Shown piece after piece: positions 40,949 to 51,298 of a stretch of 64,000 bases of DNA. The DNA is from Arsenophonus endosymbiont of Aphis craccivora. Its GTDB lineage: Bacteria > Pseudomonadota > Gammaproteobacteria > Enterobacterales > Enterobacteriaceae. Made by a program: the position numbers and the translations under genes. Under the pieces are notes generated by a model. That model did no database searches, was not told the DNA's origin, and saw only the letters and a program-made list of their open reading frames with translations. The stretch covers positions 1,736,001 to 1,800,000 of the forward strand of contig NZ_CP038155.1 of assembly GCF_013460135.1 (NCBI RefSeq). Reading direction: 5' to 3'. Each line of letters begins with the position of its first letter. Position 1 is the stretch's first letter.

Positions 40949-42001
40949 CTATACTCTTTTATCTACTATAGTATTTCTATGCTTACCATCTGCATCATCG
41001 ATATCAGTTTGAGGAATGCTAAATAATTTACCTAATGTCGTATCACCAATAACCTGTTCATTTAGTGATTGAATAGTTTCCGCATTGATAAGAGGACTTT
41101 TATTTTCAATTAGAATCTTAATGGGATCATACCTACCATTCGGCCAATCAATGGGATTACCCTTTGTCAGACTCTGAATGAAAATATCAATATGAGGAGC
41201 TACTGCATACTTTAGCATGGTATTTTGCCCAGTACGATTATTACCTTGTAATCACAATTCTCTCAAATTCTGATAATTTCCACTTTGCAATGCATTCTTT
41301 AAAAGAGCACCTCTAAATTCACCGTGTAAATTATCTCTATTAGAAAATTCTAAACTTCCCTCTTTGAAGCGGGCAATAAATTTTGCTGAATCAGCAACTT
41401 CTTCGATTGCACAAAAATTTTTATGGCTATACTTCGGGTTGTCTAGGTCTTTTTCAAGCTGCTGGCGTATTTTTTCATTATCACTCATACATTGGATACT
41501 AGCACTGATATAGTCATCATTACTATCATTTCCACTACCAAAAATATCAGGGTTATCAGATATATATTGGCGAAAAGCCATACCTGTCATAACTGCACAA
41601 AAAGCTCCATAAGAAGTGGTTGGACTATCAACTATCTCATTAGCTTGATATACAGTATGTTCTGCGATCTGTAATCGATAATTCCATTTACTGTATACAT
41701 TAGGTGGATCAGCATCAATGGTAAAATCTTTTTTGTGTTCAGGTTTGGCTAAATCAATCAATCGTTCAAATTTCAGTAGTTGTTTATTTGGTGAAGTATC
41801 ATGGCATGCCGGCTGATTAATATGATCAAATAATATCTCTATTGCTTGCCGCTTCACGCCACCGTGAAAAAAGTCTTTAATCCGATCCCATAACCCCATA
41901 TTTTGCGCTTCAGCCAATGTTTCTGCATTCATAACGCGATTAAGTCGACTTTCACTAAAGTTATAATTGTAATTATTGCCTAAATTCAATATGGTAGACA
42001 T
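40949..42001 (-). pseudogene. SopD-family type III effector, one internal TGA
   Basis: From ATG at 42001 (MSTILNLGNNYNYNFSESRL), preceded by AGGAG, the frame is 350 codons long with a TGA at 41252-41254. The N-terminus resembles Salmonella SopD/SopD2: NY-x-SRL-x-R-x-M, then MGLWDRIKDFF and an LF-x-x-I segment; the C-terminal part (VAPHIDIFIQSL) has weaker similarity. SopD proteins are injected into host cells, so secretion by a type III system is inferred; none is encoded here. With one lesion the gene either died recently or makes a 249-residue truncated protein. Confidence 0.68.
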
Positions 42002-42426
42002 GCATTGTACTCCTATCAAAAACAAATTTTTTAGTAATTTATTTCATATAACAGGTTTGCTTGTTAAGTTTTATACTTAATATTCTATTTTTGTTGAAAG
42101 CAATCACTAGAAAAACTGTTTATTTAACGATAAGCATTATTATGCCTACAAACTATACTAATTTTTAGGATTGCTATATCGGGTATTACACTGATTTTTG
42201 TCACTTTCATATCCCAAGTACAGCGACATTTATTTTGTCAGACTAAATTTAGCTAAAATGAAAAATGGGAATATTGAGATTAACCTGACTAATATCTGCA
42301 ACAATAACAGATAAAAACCATATTAAACTTTATTGATTGGATAAATCTCGATCAAATTAAAAGCTTAATTTAGTAATAACTTGGTTAAATTGCACGCTTA
42401 AAATAAAATATATGATAGTTTAAAAA
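42002..42426. other. AT-rich intergenic region
   Basis: No gene, RNA or repeat is recognised in these 425 bases. It should contain the promoter of the SopD-like gene on the minus strand. I could not pick a convincing element. Confidence 0.4.
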
Positions 42427-42565
42427 TTATTTCAACTCATTTAATAGATCAATACGAAGCTGCTCCATATGGGCAATTTTATGACAAACCTGTTGACCAA
42501 ACTGGCGAAAATTATTTTCCTGCTTTTTCCATTCTAATTCTAAATCCTGCTGTAATCCGCTTCGT
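42427..42565 (-). pseudogene. C-terminal fragment of an unknown coiled-coil protein fused to the IS
   Basis: The truncated transposase of IS copy 9 reads in frame into 45 non-IS residues (RSGLQQDLELEWKKQENNF, ending LRIDLLNELK) and a stop. The segment is charged and likely helical. I do not recognise its parent. It is not obviously the lost C-terminus of KefB. Confidence 0.45.
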
Positions 42566-43380
42566 CCACCCAGCAAAGTTTTTATGCGGAACATCGCTGT
42601 TTCTGCCACTGAACGCCGGTGATAACCCACTTTCTTTTTCCACATATCATTACTCCTGCTCAGACGCTGATTCGCCACCGCATGGTTACGTTCATGGTAC
42701 TTGTCCGGCCAGTATTTCGCTCCGCTTCGCGGCGGGATAAGGGGCCTGATTTTCTTTCTTAGCAACGCATCGTGGCAGTAACAGGCGTCATAAGCACCGT
42801 CTGCTGACACTTCCCTGATTTTCCGGTGGGTTTGGTTAATCAGGCCCGGCAGTGCCTGCGCATCTGTCGTTCCGCTGAGCGATAAGTCGGCACAGATAAT
42901 CTCATGAGTCACACTGTCTGCTGCCAGATGAAGCTTGCGCCACACTCTTCGTCTGTCAGCCCCATGCTGCCTGACTTTCCATTCACCTTCGCCAAAGACC
43001 TTCAGACCGGTACTGTCGATGACCAGATGCGAGATTTCACCACGCGTTGGCGTTTTTATGCTGCTGATGTTGACGCTCTTTGCTCGTCTGCTGACCAGCG
43101 AGTAGTCCGGACAGCACAGCGGCAAAGACATGAGTTTAAAAATCGAATCAACGAAGCCCTGTAATGCCCGGAGCGACAGGTTAAACACACGCTTCATCAT
43201 CAGGACAGTGGTAACAGCCATATCGCTGTAGTAAAGCGGCCGGCCACGACCTTCAGGCGAAGAACTGTCAGTCCATCCAGCGATGGCCGACTCATCAAGC
43301 CAGACCGTCAGGGAACCGCGTTGTCTGAGTGCCTTGTTGTACGCGGGCCAGTTGGTAATTTTAAACTTTTGCTTTGACAT
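42566..43380 (-). pseudogene. IS903-type transposase, C-terminally truncated
   Basis: Keeps about 272 residues including Asp121, Asp193 and Glu259 equivalents (shifted by one Ser insertion, ISSIKTP), then loses the final 36 residues at LLGG. The ORF continues into foreign sequence to 42427. Start MSKQKF as in copy 2. Confidence 0.9.
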
Positions 43381-43455
43381 GGGGACCTGATGTTGAAACG
43401 AATTTAGCGATCAGCTCCGCCAATCACCTAAAAGTTCGATTTATTCAACAAAGCC
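42566..43455 (-). mobile_element. IS903-group insertion sequence, copy 9, 3' end deleted
   Basis: The right end (43455) is intact, but the transposase 3' end and left inverted repeat are missing; IS similarity stops at CCACCCAGC near 42566. It also has a three-base duplication (CTG) in the gene. It cannot move by itself. It truncates kefB on its right side. Confidence 0.92.
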
Positions 43456-44344
43456 CACCGAAGACTATTTCTAATAAATGTGACCAAAGGATGGCTAAAT
43501 TAAGCGACATGCCAACAGAAATAAAAAATAAACCGAGTAGCAAACCTTTAAAAGGTTCTATTGTGATCTCCAGCTCATGACGAAATTCAGTATCAGCCAG
43601 TAGTACACCCGCCATAAATGTGCACAACGCCATAGAAAAGCCGAGTTTTTCCATAAAAAAAGCCGCACCTAATACGACAAGCAACGAAGCGGCAGTAAAT
43701 ATTTCATGAATACCTGACTTAGCAACCAGATGAAATAATGGCCGTAATAAATAGCGCCCTCCTACCCATAAACCAACAAAGGCAACCACTTTTAGTCCAA
43801 TTCGATACCAATCGCTATCAGCCGGTCCACTGGCAAGAAATCGAATAAGTGCCAATATCGGGATCACTGCCATATCTTGAAAAAGTAAGACAGAAAAACC
43901 CAATCGCCCACTTTCTGTATTACTCATGTTCCTTTAATGTATAATCTGTAAGGCAATTGCCGTTGATGACATCGCTAAACCTAGCCAACCAACTAGTGCT
44001 GCTTGCCAAGAAAAATGAATAATAATCAGTAAACCGGTAAATACTGCGGCTGTTATGATCACCTGAGCGGTGCCAACAACAAAAATTGAATGCCTTAATG
44101 TCCATACTTTAACTGGATTAAGTCCCAAGCCAATTAAAAACATCAAAAAAACCACGCCTAATGCAGCGAAATGCATCATTTCATCAACATTTCGGATAAA
44201 CCCCAGCACAAATGGCCCAATGACAATACCAGTTAATAAATATCCTAATACCGCCCCTAGCCGAATTTTTTGGGCAATAGGTACCATAATGACACCCGCC
44301 AGTAGGAATATCATAATAGAACGGAATGAACTAAATTCTTCCAT
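43456..44344 (-). pseudogene. kefB: Glutathione-regulated potassium efflux protein KefB, broken
   Basis: KefB is a K+/H+ antiporter gated by glutathione adducts. Only the membrane half remains (start [52 protein letters not shown]), about 296 of 601 residues. A TAA at 43934-43936 follows LQIIH, and IS copy 9 cuts the gene at 43456 before the RCK nucleotide-binding domain. The start lies two bases after the kefG stop, as in the E. coli pair. Confidence 0.92.
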
Positions 44345-44346
44345 AA

Positions 44347-44895
44347 TTATAAACCTCCATGCTCGAAGGGTGATTTTAGCCAATCACGATAGGCTTTTGC
44401 ACACTCCTGCATGTCTTCATGCGACTGCCTTCTTGCCATATAGATAATCACCGGTGATAACCATTGCATTTCACACATTAAAGCAATAAGTTCAAAAGGA
44501 CGTAACAATTCAGTTAACGGAAAACGGTTATAACCATCATATTGATAAGCTTCCTGAGGCTCTCCGGTAGTAATAACCGAACGCCAATATTTGACTTTAA
44601 GTTGTTTACTTTGCTCACAAACAAAATTTCGCGTTAATACTCTATCAAACCACTCTTTCAAAAGAGATGGACAACTATAGGTATAAAGCGGATGCTGAAA
44701 AATGATAATTTCATGCTGACAAAGCAACTTCCGTTCATAACTGGCATTAATAAAATAGTCCGGATAAGTGCCATATAAATCATGGATCACAACATTGTCT
44801 AAATCCTGAACATATTCAATGAGCATCTTATTCGCCACAGATTCAGTCGGTTCAGGATGGGCATAGATAATGAGAATCTTGGGTGGTAGCGATAT
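44347..44895 (-). pseudogene. kefG: KefB ancillary quinone oxidoreductase KefG, start codon lost
   Basis: KefG is a flavodoxin-like partner needed for full KefB activity. Alignment with E. coli puts the start at 44895 before SLPPKILIIYAHPE, where the codon is ATA, eight bases after a good GAGGAG site: an ATG-to-ATA change is the simple reading. A TTG at 44928 is in frame but adds 11 unrelated residues. The remainder is intact (FQHPLYTYSCPSLLKEW, ITTGEPQEAYQYDGYN). ATA can start weakly, so residual expression is possible. With kefB broken it would have no partner. Confidence 0.7.
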
Positions 44896-45011
44896 AATTA
44901 GCTCCTCAAAAGCGTGCCAGAAGCACAATTTTTAGTTAACATACACACCAAAGGCCATTTATATTCTTTAAAATTATAAATGATTTAATATATTATCAAG
45001 ATACGGTTTAT

Positions 45012-46946
45012 ATGATTGTATTTTCTGCGCTACAAATGCGCTGTGGTATTAGGGTTTTACTAAACAGTGCAACAGCTTCTATCACACCAGGCCAAAAAGT
45101 GGGCTTAATTGGCAAAAATGGCTGTGGAAAATCGACTCTATTTTCGTTAATCAAAGGTGACATGCAACCTGAAGCAGGAAGCATTACTTTTCCAACAACT
45201 TGGGCTCTCGCTTGGGTCAATCAAGAAACACCTGCGCTAAAAAAATCCGCCATTGAATATGTGATTGATGGCGATCACGAATACCGCAAATTAGCAAAAC
45301 AACTACAACTAGCAAATGACAAAAATGATGGCCATGCTATTGCATTAATACATGGTCAACTGGATGCTATCAATGCTTGGAGTATTCGCGCTCGTGCTGC
45401 TAGTTTATTACATGGTTTAGGTTTTTCACCATTACAAATAGATGAACCTGTCAGCGCCTTTTCCGGCGGATGGCGGATGCGACTAAATCTGGCACAAGCT
45501 TTAATTTGTCGTTCTGATATATTATTACTTGATGAACCAACTAACCATTTAGATTTAGACGCGGTTATTGGGTTAGAAAAATGGCTTAAAAATTATACCG
45601 GCACACTGATCCTGATTTCCCATGATAGAGATTTTCTCGATCCTATCATTGACAAAGTGCTGCATATCGAACAAGAAAATTTATTCGAATATACCGGTAA
45701 TTATACTTCCTTTGAGCAACAAAGAGCGACTAAACTGGCGCAAAAACAAGCACTTTACGAAAACCAACAAGAAAAAGTTAACCATTTAAAAAAATATATT
45801 GATCGTTTTCGTTATAAAGCAACAAAAGCTAAACAGGCACAGAGCCGGATCAAAATGTTAGAGCGTATGGAACTAGTTGCCCCCGCCCACATTGATAACC
45901 CATTTCACTTTTCTTTTCGAGCACCAGATTGTTTACCTAATCCCCTGCTTAAAATGGAAAAAGTTAGCGCTGGCTACGGCGATAAAGTAATCTTAAAATT
46001 AATTAAACTCAATCTGGTTCCCGGCTCAAGAATTGGTTTACTCGGCCGTAACGGGGCAGGTAAATCAACCTTAATCAAGTTACTGGCTGGTGACCTATTA
46101 CCCCAACAGGGGGAAATTTCCTTAGCGAAAGGCATTAAACTCGGTTATTTCGCACAACATAAATTAGATGATCTGCGCCTGGATGAGTCGCCATTACAAC
46201 ATCTTTACCGCCTTGCTACGCAAGAAACTGAACAACATTTGCGCGACTATCTTGGTGGCTTTGGCTTTAAAGGCGACAAAGTAAATGAGCCATGTATGCA
46301 TTTTTCCGGCGGGGAAAAAGCGAGGTTAGTATTAGCCTTGATTGTCTGGCAACGGCCCAATCTTCTGCTGCTAGATGAGCCAACTAACCATCTAGATTTG
46401 GATATGCGACAGGCATTAACAGAAGCATTGATTGTATTTGATGGTGCCTTAATTGTTGTGTCCCATGATCGCCATTTACTGCGCTCAACAACAGATGAAT
46501 TTTATCGCATTCATCAAGGTCAGGTTGAACCTTTTGCTGGTGATCTGGACGACTATCAAAAACGGTTAACCGAACATAATAAACAACAGCACCAACAAAT
46601 TCGTCAGGAACAGTTACAAGATAAGATGCTATCAGCTAACTTAACTGCCCAAGATCGTAAAGAACAAAAACGACGTGAGGCAGAATTCCGCCAACACACG
46701 CAGCCAATCAGAAAACAGTTATCAATGTTAGAACAAAAGATCACAAATCTATCTAATCAATTAGCTCAAATTGAACAAAAACTGGCTGATCGTGATATTT
46801 ATAACCACAATCGTAAATCTGAACTCAATAATTACCTAAAACAGCAAACTGAAACAAAATCGACATTAGAGGAAAACGAAACCGAGTGGCTAGCACAGCA
46901 AGAAACTCTGGAAAATATGATAAAAGAGTTCGAATGTAAGGCATAA
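45012..46946 (+). CDS. yheS: ABC-F ATPase YheS
   Basis: Soluble ABC-F protein, a ribosome-associated translation factor family. 644 residues (E. coli 637). Two ATPase domains: Walker A GKNGCGKST near residue 35 and GRNGAGKST near 350; signatures FSGGWRMRL and FSGGEKARL; Walker B LLLDEPTNHLDLD twice; a charged linker between them (YIDRFRYKATKAKQAQSR) and a coiled-coil C-terminus. Divergent from kefG as in E. coli. Intact. Confidence 0.95.
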   Translation: MIVFSALQMRCGIRVLLNSATASITPGQKVGLIGKNGCGKSTLFSLIKGDMQPEAGSITFPTTWALAWVNQETPALKKSAIEYVIDGDHEYRKLAKQLQLANDKNDGHAIALIHGQLDAINAWSIRARAASLLHGLGFSPLQIDEPVSAFSGGWRMRLNLAQALICRSDILLLDEPTNHLDLDAVIGLEKWLKNYTGTLILISHDRDFLDPIIDKVLHIEQENLFEYTGNYTSFEQQRATKLAQKQALYENQQEKVNHLKKYIDRFRYKATKAKQAQSRIKMLERMELVAPAHIDNPFHFSFRAPDCLPNPLLKMEKVSAGYGDKVILKLIKLNLVPGSRIGLLGRNGAGKSTLIKLLAGDLLPQQGEISLAKGIKLGYFAQHKLDDLRLDESPLQHLYRLATQETEQHLRDYLGGFGFKGDKVNEPCMHFSGGEKARLVLALIVWQRPNLLLLDEPTNHLDLDMRQALTEALIVFDGALIVVSHDRHLLRSTTDEFYRIHQGQVEPFAGDLDDYQKRLTEHNKQQHQQIRQEQLQDKMLSANLTAQDRKEQKRREAEFRQHTQPIRKQLSMLEQKITNLSNQLAQIEQKLADRDIYNHNRKSELNNYLKQQTETKSTLEENETEWLAQQETLENMIKEFECKA

Positions 46947-47044
46947 TTCGATTCAAGACAGATTTTTTTAACAATATAATAAAACGTAACTAAGCGCAGC
47001 TGGCATTAATGAGGCTACGCTTAGCCTCATCGTGCCGTCAGTCA

Positions 47045-47929
47045 CTATTCATCTAATTTGTTGATCATTAAACGGGCATTTATGACTAATGAACGGGCTT
47101 TTACCTCCCGTTTTTGTAATAGCGCCAGGAATAACAAATCGGTCAACGTATTTTGGGCGGCACGAGAAGAAATTGACGAACTTCGCCATTCATTTTCACC
47201 AGCGATACTTTCCAATACATAATCAGCTAACTGCACTAATGGTGTCTGTTGTTTATTACCAACAATGGCAATTACTTTCGCTCCCTGCTGCTTAGCTATT
47301 GCTGCCGCTTCGCAAATATTTTTTCGCTTTCCACTAAATGAAATAGCAATCTGAATATCTTTTGCAGTAAGGGTTAGCTCTGTTGTTATTTGAACGTGGT
47401 GGTCTAAATCAACAAGAGTAGTAATACCTATTTTTTGCAATTTATAATAGAGATCTTTTGCCACTAATCCTGACCCAACAATGCCAACAATTTGTACTCT
47501 TTGGGCATGATTGACCAATGTGGCAACTTTGTTAAAAATCTGATAATTAATTCGCCGAGTTGTTTCGGTAACCGAATCAATTTTTTCTTGCGCCAGTTTC
47601 TGTGCAATAACCATCAAACTATCGTTACTGGCAATCTGATTATGAATAACTTTATGTGATTGCTCAGTAAGTACTTGCTTACGTCCTAACTCTTCACTAA
47701 TAGCCAGTTTTAAAGCCGGAAATCCCTTGACACCAACTTTCTGGCTAAATTTAACAATTGCTGATTGACTGACACCTATTTGTTCCGCTATTTGTTGTGA
47801 TGAAAGCAGTAATACCGCTTGTGGTTGTTCAAGAATAAAGGTGGCGATTTTCTGCTGATTTAACGCTAATTGAGGTAACAACCATGAAATTTTACTCAAT
47901 ATGGCCATACTATACTGAAGACTATTCAT
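47045..47929 (-). CDS. murR: RpiR-family regulator of MurNAc use, MurR
   Basis: 294 residues: N-terminal RpiR-type helix-turn-helix (IAEQIGVSQSAIVKFSQKVG, near residues 47-66) and a C-terminal SIS sugar-phosphate domain. The segment GENEWRSSSISSRAAQNTLTD closely matches E. coli MurR. It should repress murQP until MurNAc-6-phosphate binds. It is divergent from murQ as in E. coli. Intact, although both target genes are broken. An alternative start at the second Met (seven codons later) is possible. Confidence 0.9.
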   Translation of the reverse strand: MNSLQYSMAILSKISWLLPQLALNQQKIATFILEQPQAVLLLSSQQIAEQIGVSQSAIVKFSQKVGVKGFPALKLAISEELGRKQVLTEQSHKVIHNQIASNDSLMVIAQKLAQEKIDSVTETTRRINYQIFNKVATLVNHAQRVQIVGIVGSGLVAKDLYYKLQKIGITTLVDLDHHVQITTELTLTAKDIQIAISFSGKRKNICEAAAIAKQQGAKVIAIVGNKQQTPLVQLADYVLESIAGENEWRSSSISSRAAQNTLTDLLFLALLQKREVKARSLVINARLMINKLDE

Positions 47930-48093
47930 AATATTCGGATCACCAGATTAAAATAATTATGATAAATTATTCCTATTTTATTATTTATTATTCTAATAAA
48001 TTAATGGCTGATTAAACAATAAATTAGCTAACATAATATTATTTTCATTTTTCTCTTATTCCCTTGTCACCATGAAATAAGAATAGATCGCTT

Positions 48094-48109
48094 TGTGATC
48101 AATAACACA
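48094..48109 (+). promoter_or_regulatory. Likely CRP site upstream of murQ
   Basis: TGTGATCAATAACACA matches the TGTGA-N6-TCACA consensus in nine of ten conserved positions, 58 bases before the murQ start. E. coli murQP depends on CRP, and crp is intact in this window. Confidence 0.6.
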
Positions 48110-48166
48110 TATAAAGAATAAATAATTCCTTAATATCTCCCCAAAATGACATATAGGAAACATTCG

Positions 48167-49077
48167 ATGACATTAGATCTTAATAAAATGGTAACAGAAA
48201 GCCCCAATCCAGCTAGTAACAGTATAGATACATTATCAACCTTAGAAATGTTGAAAATCATTAACCAGGAAGATAAAACAGTGCCGATTGCTGTTGAGCA
48301 GACACTAACTGAAATTGCGCTTGTTATTGACAAAGTTGCCTATGCTTTTCAACATAATGGTAGATTGTTTTACAGCGGTGCTGGCACTTCAGGCCGTTTA
48401 GGCATTTTAGATGCAAGTGAGTGTCCACCAACATATGGCAGCCCTCGTGACATGGTAATCGGCCTAATTGCTGGTGGACACCAAGAAATTCTTCAAGCGG
48501 TAGAAAACGCTGAAGATAATCCGCAGTTTGGGGCTGATGATCTTAAAGCGTTTAATTTCAATCAAAAAGATGTTTTAGTTGGTATCGCCGCAAGTGGCAG
48601 CACACCTTATGTAGTGGGGCGATGAACTACGCTAAAACGACAGGCGCAACTGTTGCCTGCATTAGTTGTAATCCTAACAGTGAAATGGTCAACATAGCAG
48701 ATATCGCAATAATACCGATTGTCGGCCCTGAAGTAATTACTGGCTCCTCACGAATGAAAGCCGGCACGGCACAAAAATTAGTCCTTAATATGATCAGTAC
48801 AGGTGCTATGATACGGACTGGAAAAGTATACGGTAACCTGATGGTAGATGTAGAAGCAACCAATGCTAAACTTATTGAACGTCAAAAGCATATTGTCATG
48901 GCTGCAACAGAGTGTGATCGAACAACAGCAGAACAAGCCCTTATTGCATGTAATAACCATTGTAAAACCGCTATCGTTATGATCCTTACCGGCTTAAATG
49001 CCCAACAAGCTAAACAAACACTAGCTGACAATGATGGTTTTATTCGAGCCGTCTTAAAACAGCAAACTGGCTATTAA
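48167..49077 (+). pseudogene. murQ: N-acetylmuramic acid 6-phosphate etherase, frameshifted
   Basis: MurQ cleaves the lactyl ether of MurNAc-6-P in cell-wall sugar recycling. Start ATG at 48167 ([17 protein letters not shown]) after TAGGAAA. SIS-domain motifs: [22 protein letters not shown], and [13 protein letters not shown] just before the break. One G is missing in the run at 48616-48619; adding it continues directly to [18 protein letters not shown] and the end (about 303 residues, as in the family). Confidence 0.92.
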
Positions 49078-49101
49078 TAATAGTTTTACAGGAAAAGTAC
49101 C

Positions 49102-50564
49102 ATGGCAAAAATAACTAATGAAATGTTAAGTCAGCTACTGGTGGCTATTGGCGGCGCTAAAAATATTATTCAGCACGGCAACTGTATGACACGCTTACGC
49201 ATAACGTTGCATGACATACAATTAGTTGACAAAAATCGCCTCAAACAAATTCCCGGTGTGTTAGGAATTATCGACAGTGATAAACAACTACAAATTGTAT
49301 TAGGCCCAGGTAATGCTCAAACAGCTAGCGACATGATGAAACAATTATTAGCAAACAGCTCTGAGACAGAAACAATATTACCCACTAAAAATGATTTGCA
49401 AGAAATTGCCGCCGACAACAAAAAACAATTAAAAACTAAACAAACCAGTGGCGTTAATACATTTTTATCCACTTTTGCCACTATCTTTACCCCACTCATA
49501 CCGGGTTTTATTGCCGTTGGTTTATTACTTGGCTTTGCAACAGTGGTCAACCAAATATACTATCCAGCCGGTCTGCCAACTGAGGCAACGCAACAGACTT
49601 TTCTTGTTCATTTAATACTTTATATGTCTGTCTTTAGCAAAGGCCTTTATGCTTTTCTAGGGATCTTGATTGGTTACAATACGCAAAAAGTTTTTGGTGG
49701 TTCAGGGATTAATGGTGCCATTATTGCGTCACTTTTTATTTTGGGCTACGATCCACACGCCACAACAGGCTTCTTCTCCAATATGAGTACCTTTTTCAAT
49801 TACACCATTGATCCTCAAGGTAATATTATTGGTATTCTACTTGCTTGTATTTGTGGTGCCTGGATTGAACGACAAATCAGAAAAATTATTCCCGCCAATT
49901 TAGATATGATACTGACTTCCGCAATCACATTGCTGATTGTTGGCGCCATTACTTACACGATTATTATGCCAATAGTTAGCTATGTATTTATTGGTATGTC
50001 TTGGCTATTTATTCACTTAAATGGCAATCCATTTGGTACCGCTATATTAGCTGGTCTATTTTTGATCGCTGTTGTTTTTGGTGTACATCAAGGTTTTATT
50101 CCAGTTTATTTCGCTTTAATGGAAACACAAGGGTTTAATCCTCTTTTCCCGATCCTGGCTATGGCAGGTGGTGGTCAAATTGGTGCAACATTAGCGCTCT
50201 ATATCAAAGCAGCCAAAAATTCTGGCTTACGTAATCAGATACGGGGGGCAATTATCCCGGGTTTATTAGGTATTGCTGAACCTTTAATCTATGGGGTAAC
50301 TTTACCGCGCATTAAACCTTTTATAACCGCTTGTCTTGGCGGAGCCGCTGGTGTTTTTTTATCGGGTTAGTTGACTGGTTGGGTGAACCAATTGGCCTCA
50401 ACTCGGTTTTAGGCCCATCTGGATTAATTGCTATTCCACTGATGACATCTACAACCGGGATTTTTAGCGGTATACTTATCTATATTGCTGGCTTACTGAT
50501 TTCCTATTTATTCGGTTTTATTTTTACCTATTTGTTCGCTAGTAAAAATGTCGATTTAAGTTAA
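49102..50564 (+). pseudogene. murP: MurNAc-specific PTS enzyme IIBC, frameshifted near the C-terminus
   Basis: Imports and phosphorylates MurNAc; needs a separate IIA. IIB domain with the phospho-cysteine in HGNCMTRLR (near residue 28), then IIC helices ([49 protein letters not shown]). One T is missing from a T7 run at 50354-50360; with it the protein continues [17 protein letters not shown] to the end, about 487 residues. The frameshift removes only the last two or so helices. Follows murQ by 24 bases. Confidence 0.92.
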
Positions 50565-50565
50565 T

Positions 50566-50591
50566 GCAAAAAAGGGACATCCCTTTTTTGC
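50566..50591. terminator. Bidirectional terminator between murP and the LysE-type gene
   Basis: A 12-bp perfect stem (GCAAAAAAGGGA / TCCCTTTTTTGC) with a two-base gap, carrying A and T runs on both sides. It lies between convergent genes and would work on both strands. Confidence 0.85.
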
Positions 50592-50595
50592 ATCG

Positions 50596-51198
50596 CTATT
50601 GCAACCAAATAAAAGGGATACAAGCAATTGTAAAAATACTCATTGTAATATTAAAAATAAACCAAGCATTACGCCCACGAAGCAGGATGCCGGTTAAAGA
50701 ACCAAAACCAACCCAGACAACACCACCGATTAAATTGACAATCAACATAACAAAACTTATGATCAAAATCGAGTTAGCATAGTTATCAGCAACACTATAA
50801 CTACTAACCGCACCTAAGCCCATCATCCATGCTTTAGGATTCAGGAATTGTAATAAACTCCCTTGATACCATTTAATTGATTTAGCAACTTTGGACTCTG
50901 TATTAAGTTGCATATGGTGGGATGTAGCGAGTTTCCAAGCAAGCCATAATAAATATAAACTCCCAACAATTTTCATTATAATTTGTAGCACCGGCGAAAG
51001 CAGTAAAAGAACAGCAAGGCCAGCAGCAGAAATAAATAAAATACTCTGGATACCTAATATTACGCCGAACATTAAAGGTATTGAACGCCGCAAACCATAC
51101 TGAACACCTGATGACGTAAATAATAAATTATTTGGCCCAGGAGTAATCGCCACAATGAATAAAAAAGTAAATAACGCAAAAATCAGCCCATAACTCAT
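50596..51198 (-). CDS. LysE/RhtB family exporter
   Basis: 200 residues, six predicted helices, with the family's N-terminal VAITPGPNNLLFTSSG (residues 16-31) and a mid-protein FLNPKAWMMGLGAVS. Such proteins export amino acids or related metabolites. It resembles the E. coli EamB/YfiK branch but the substrate cannot be told from sequence. Together with mur genes it sits between yheS and yheT, which are adjacent in E. coli. Confidence 0.85.
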   Translation of the reverse strand: MSYGLIFALFTFLFIVAITPGPNNLLFTSSGVQYGLRRSIPLMFGVILGIQSILFISAAGLAVLLLLSPVLQIIMKIVGSLYLLWLAWKLATSHHMQLNTESKVAKSIKWYQGSLLQFLNPKAWMMGLGAVSSYSVADNYANSILIISFVMLIVNLIGGVVWVGFGSLTGILLRGRNAWFIFNITMSIFTIACIPFIWLQ

Positions 51199-51298
51199 TT
51201 AAGATCCTTTGATTAACTATTATTAATCTTTTTTTAATATTAAAAATAACAATATATTATCAGAATATATGTAGAATTAATTATTTAGATTTACAATT

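Noticed and set aside
1449-42001. Possible stop-codon recoding, since many genes carry one in-frame stop
   Set aside because: The internal stops include TAA, TAG and TGA at positions where relatives have different amino acids, and genes use all three as normal ends. This is decay, not a changed code.
47011-47028. Hairpin GAGGCTA / TAGCCTC between yheS and murR as a terminator
   Set aside because: It lies between convergent genes and might act so, but has no T run on either strand; left out for weak support.
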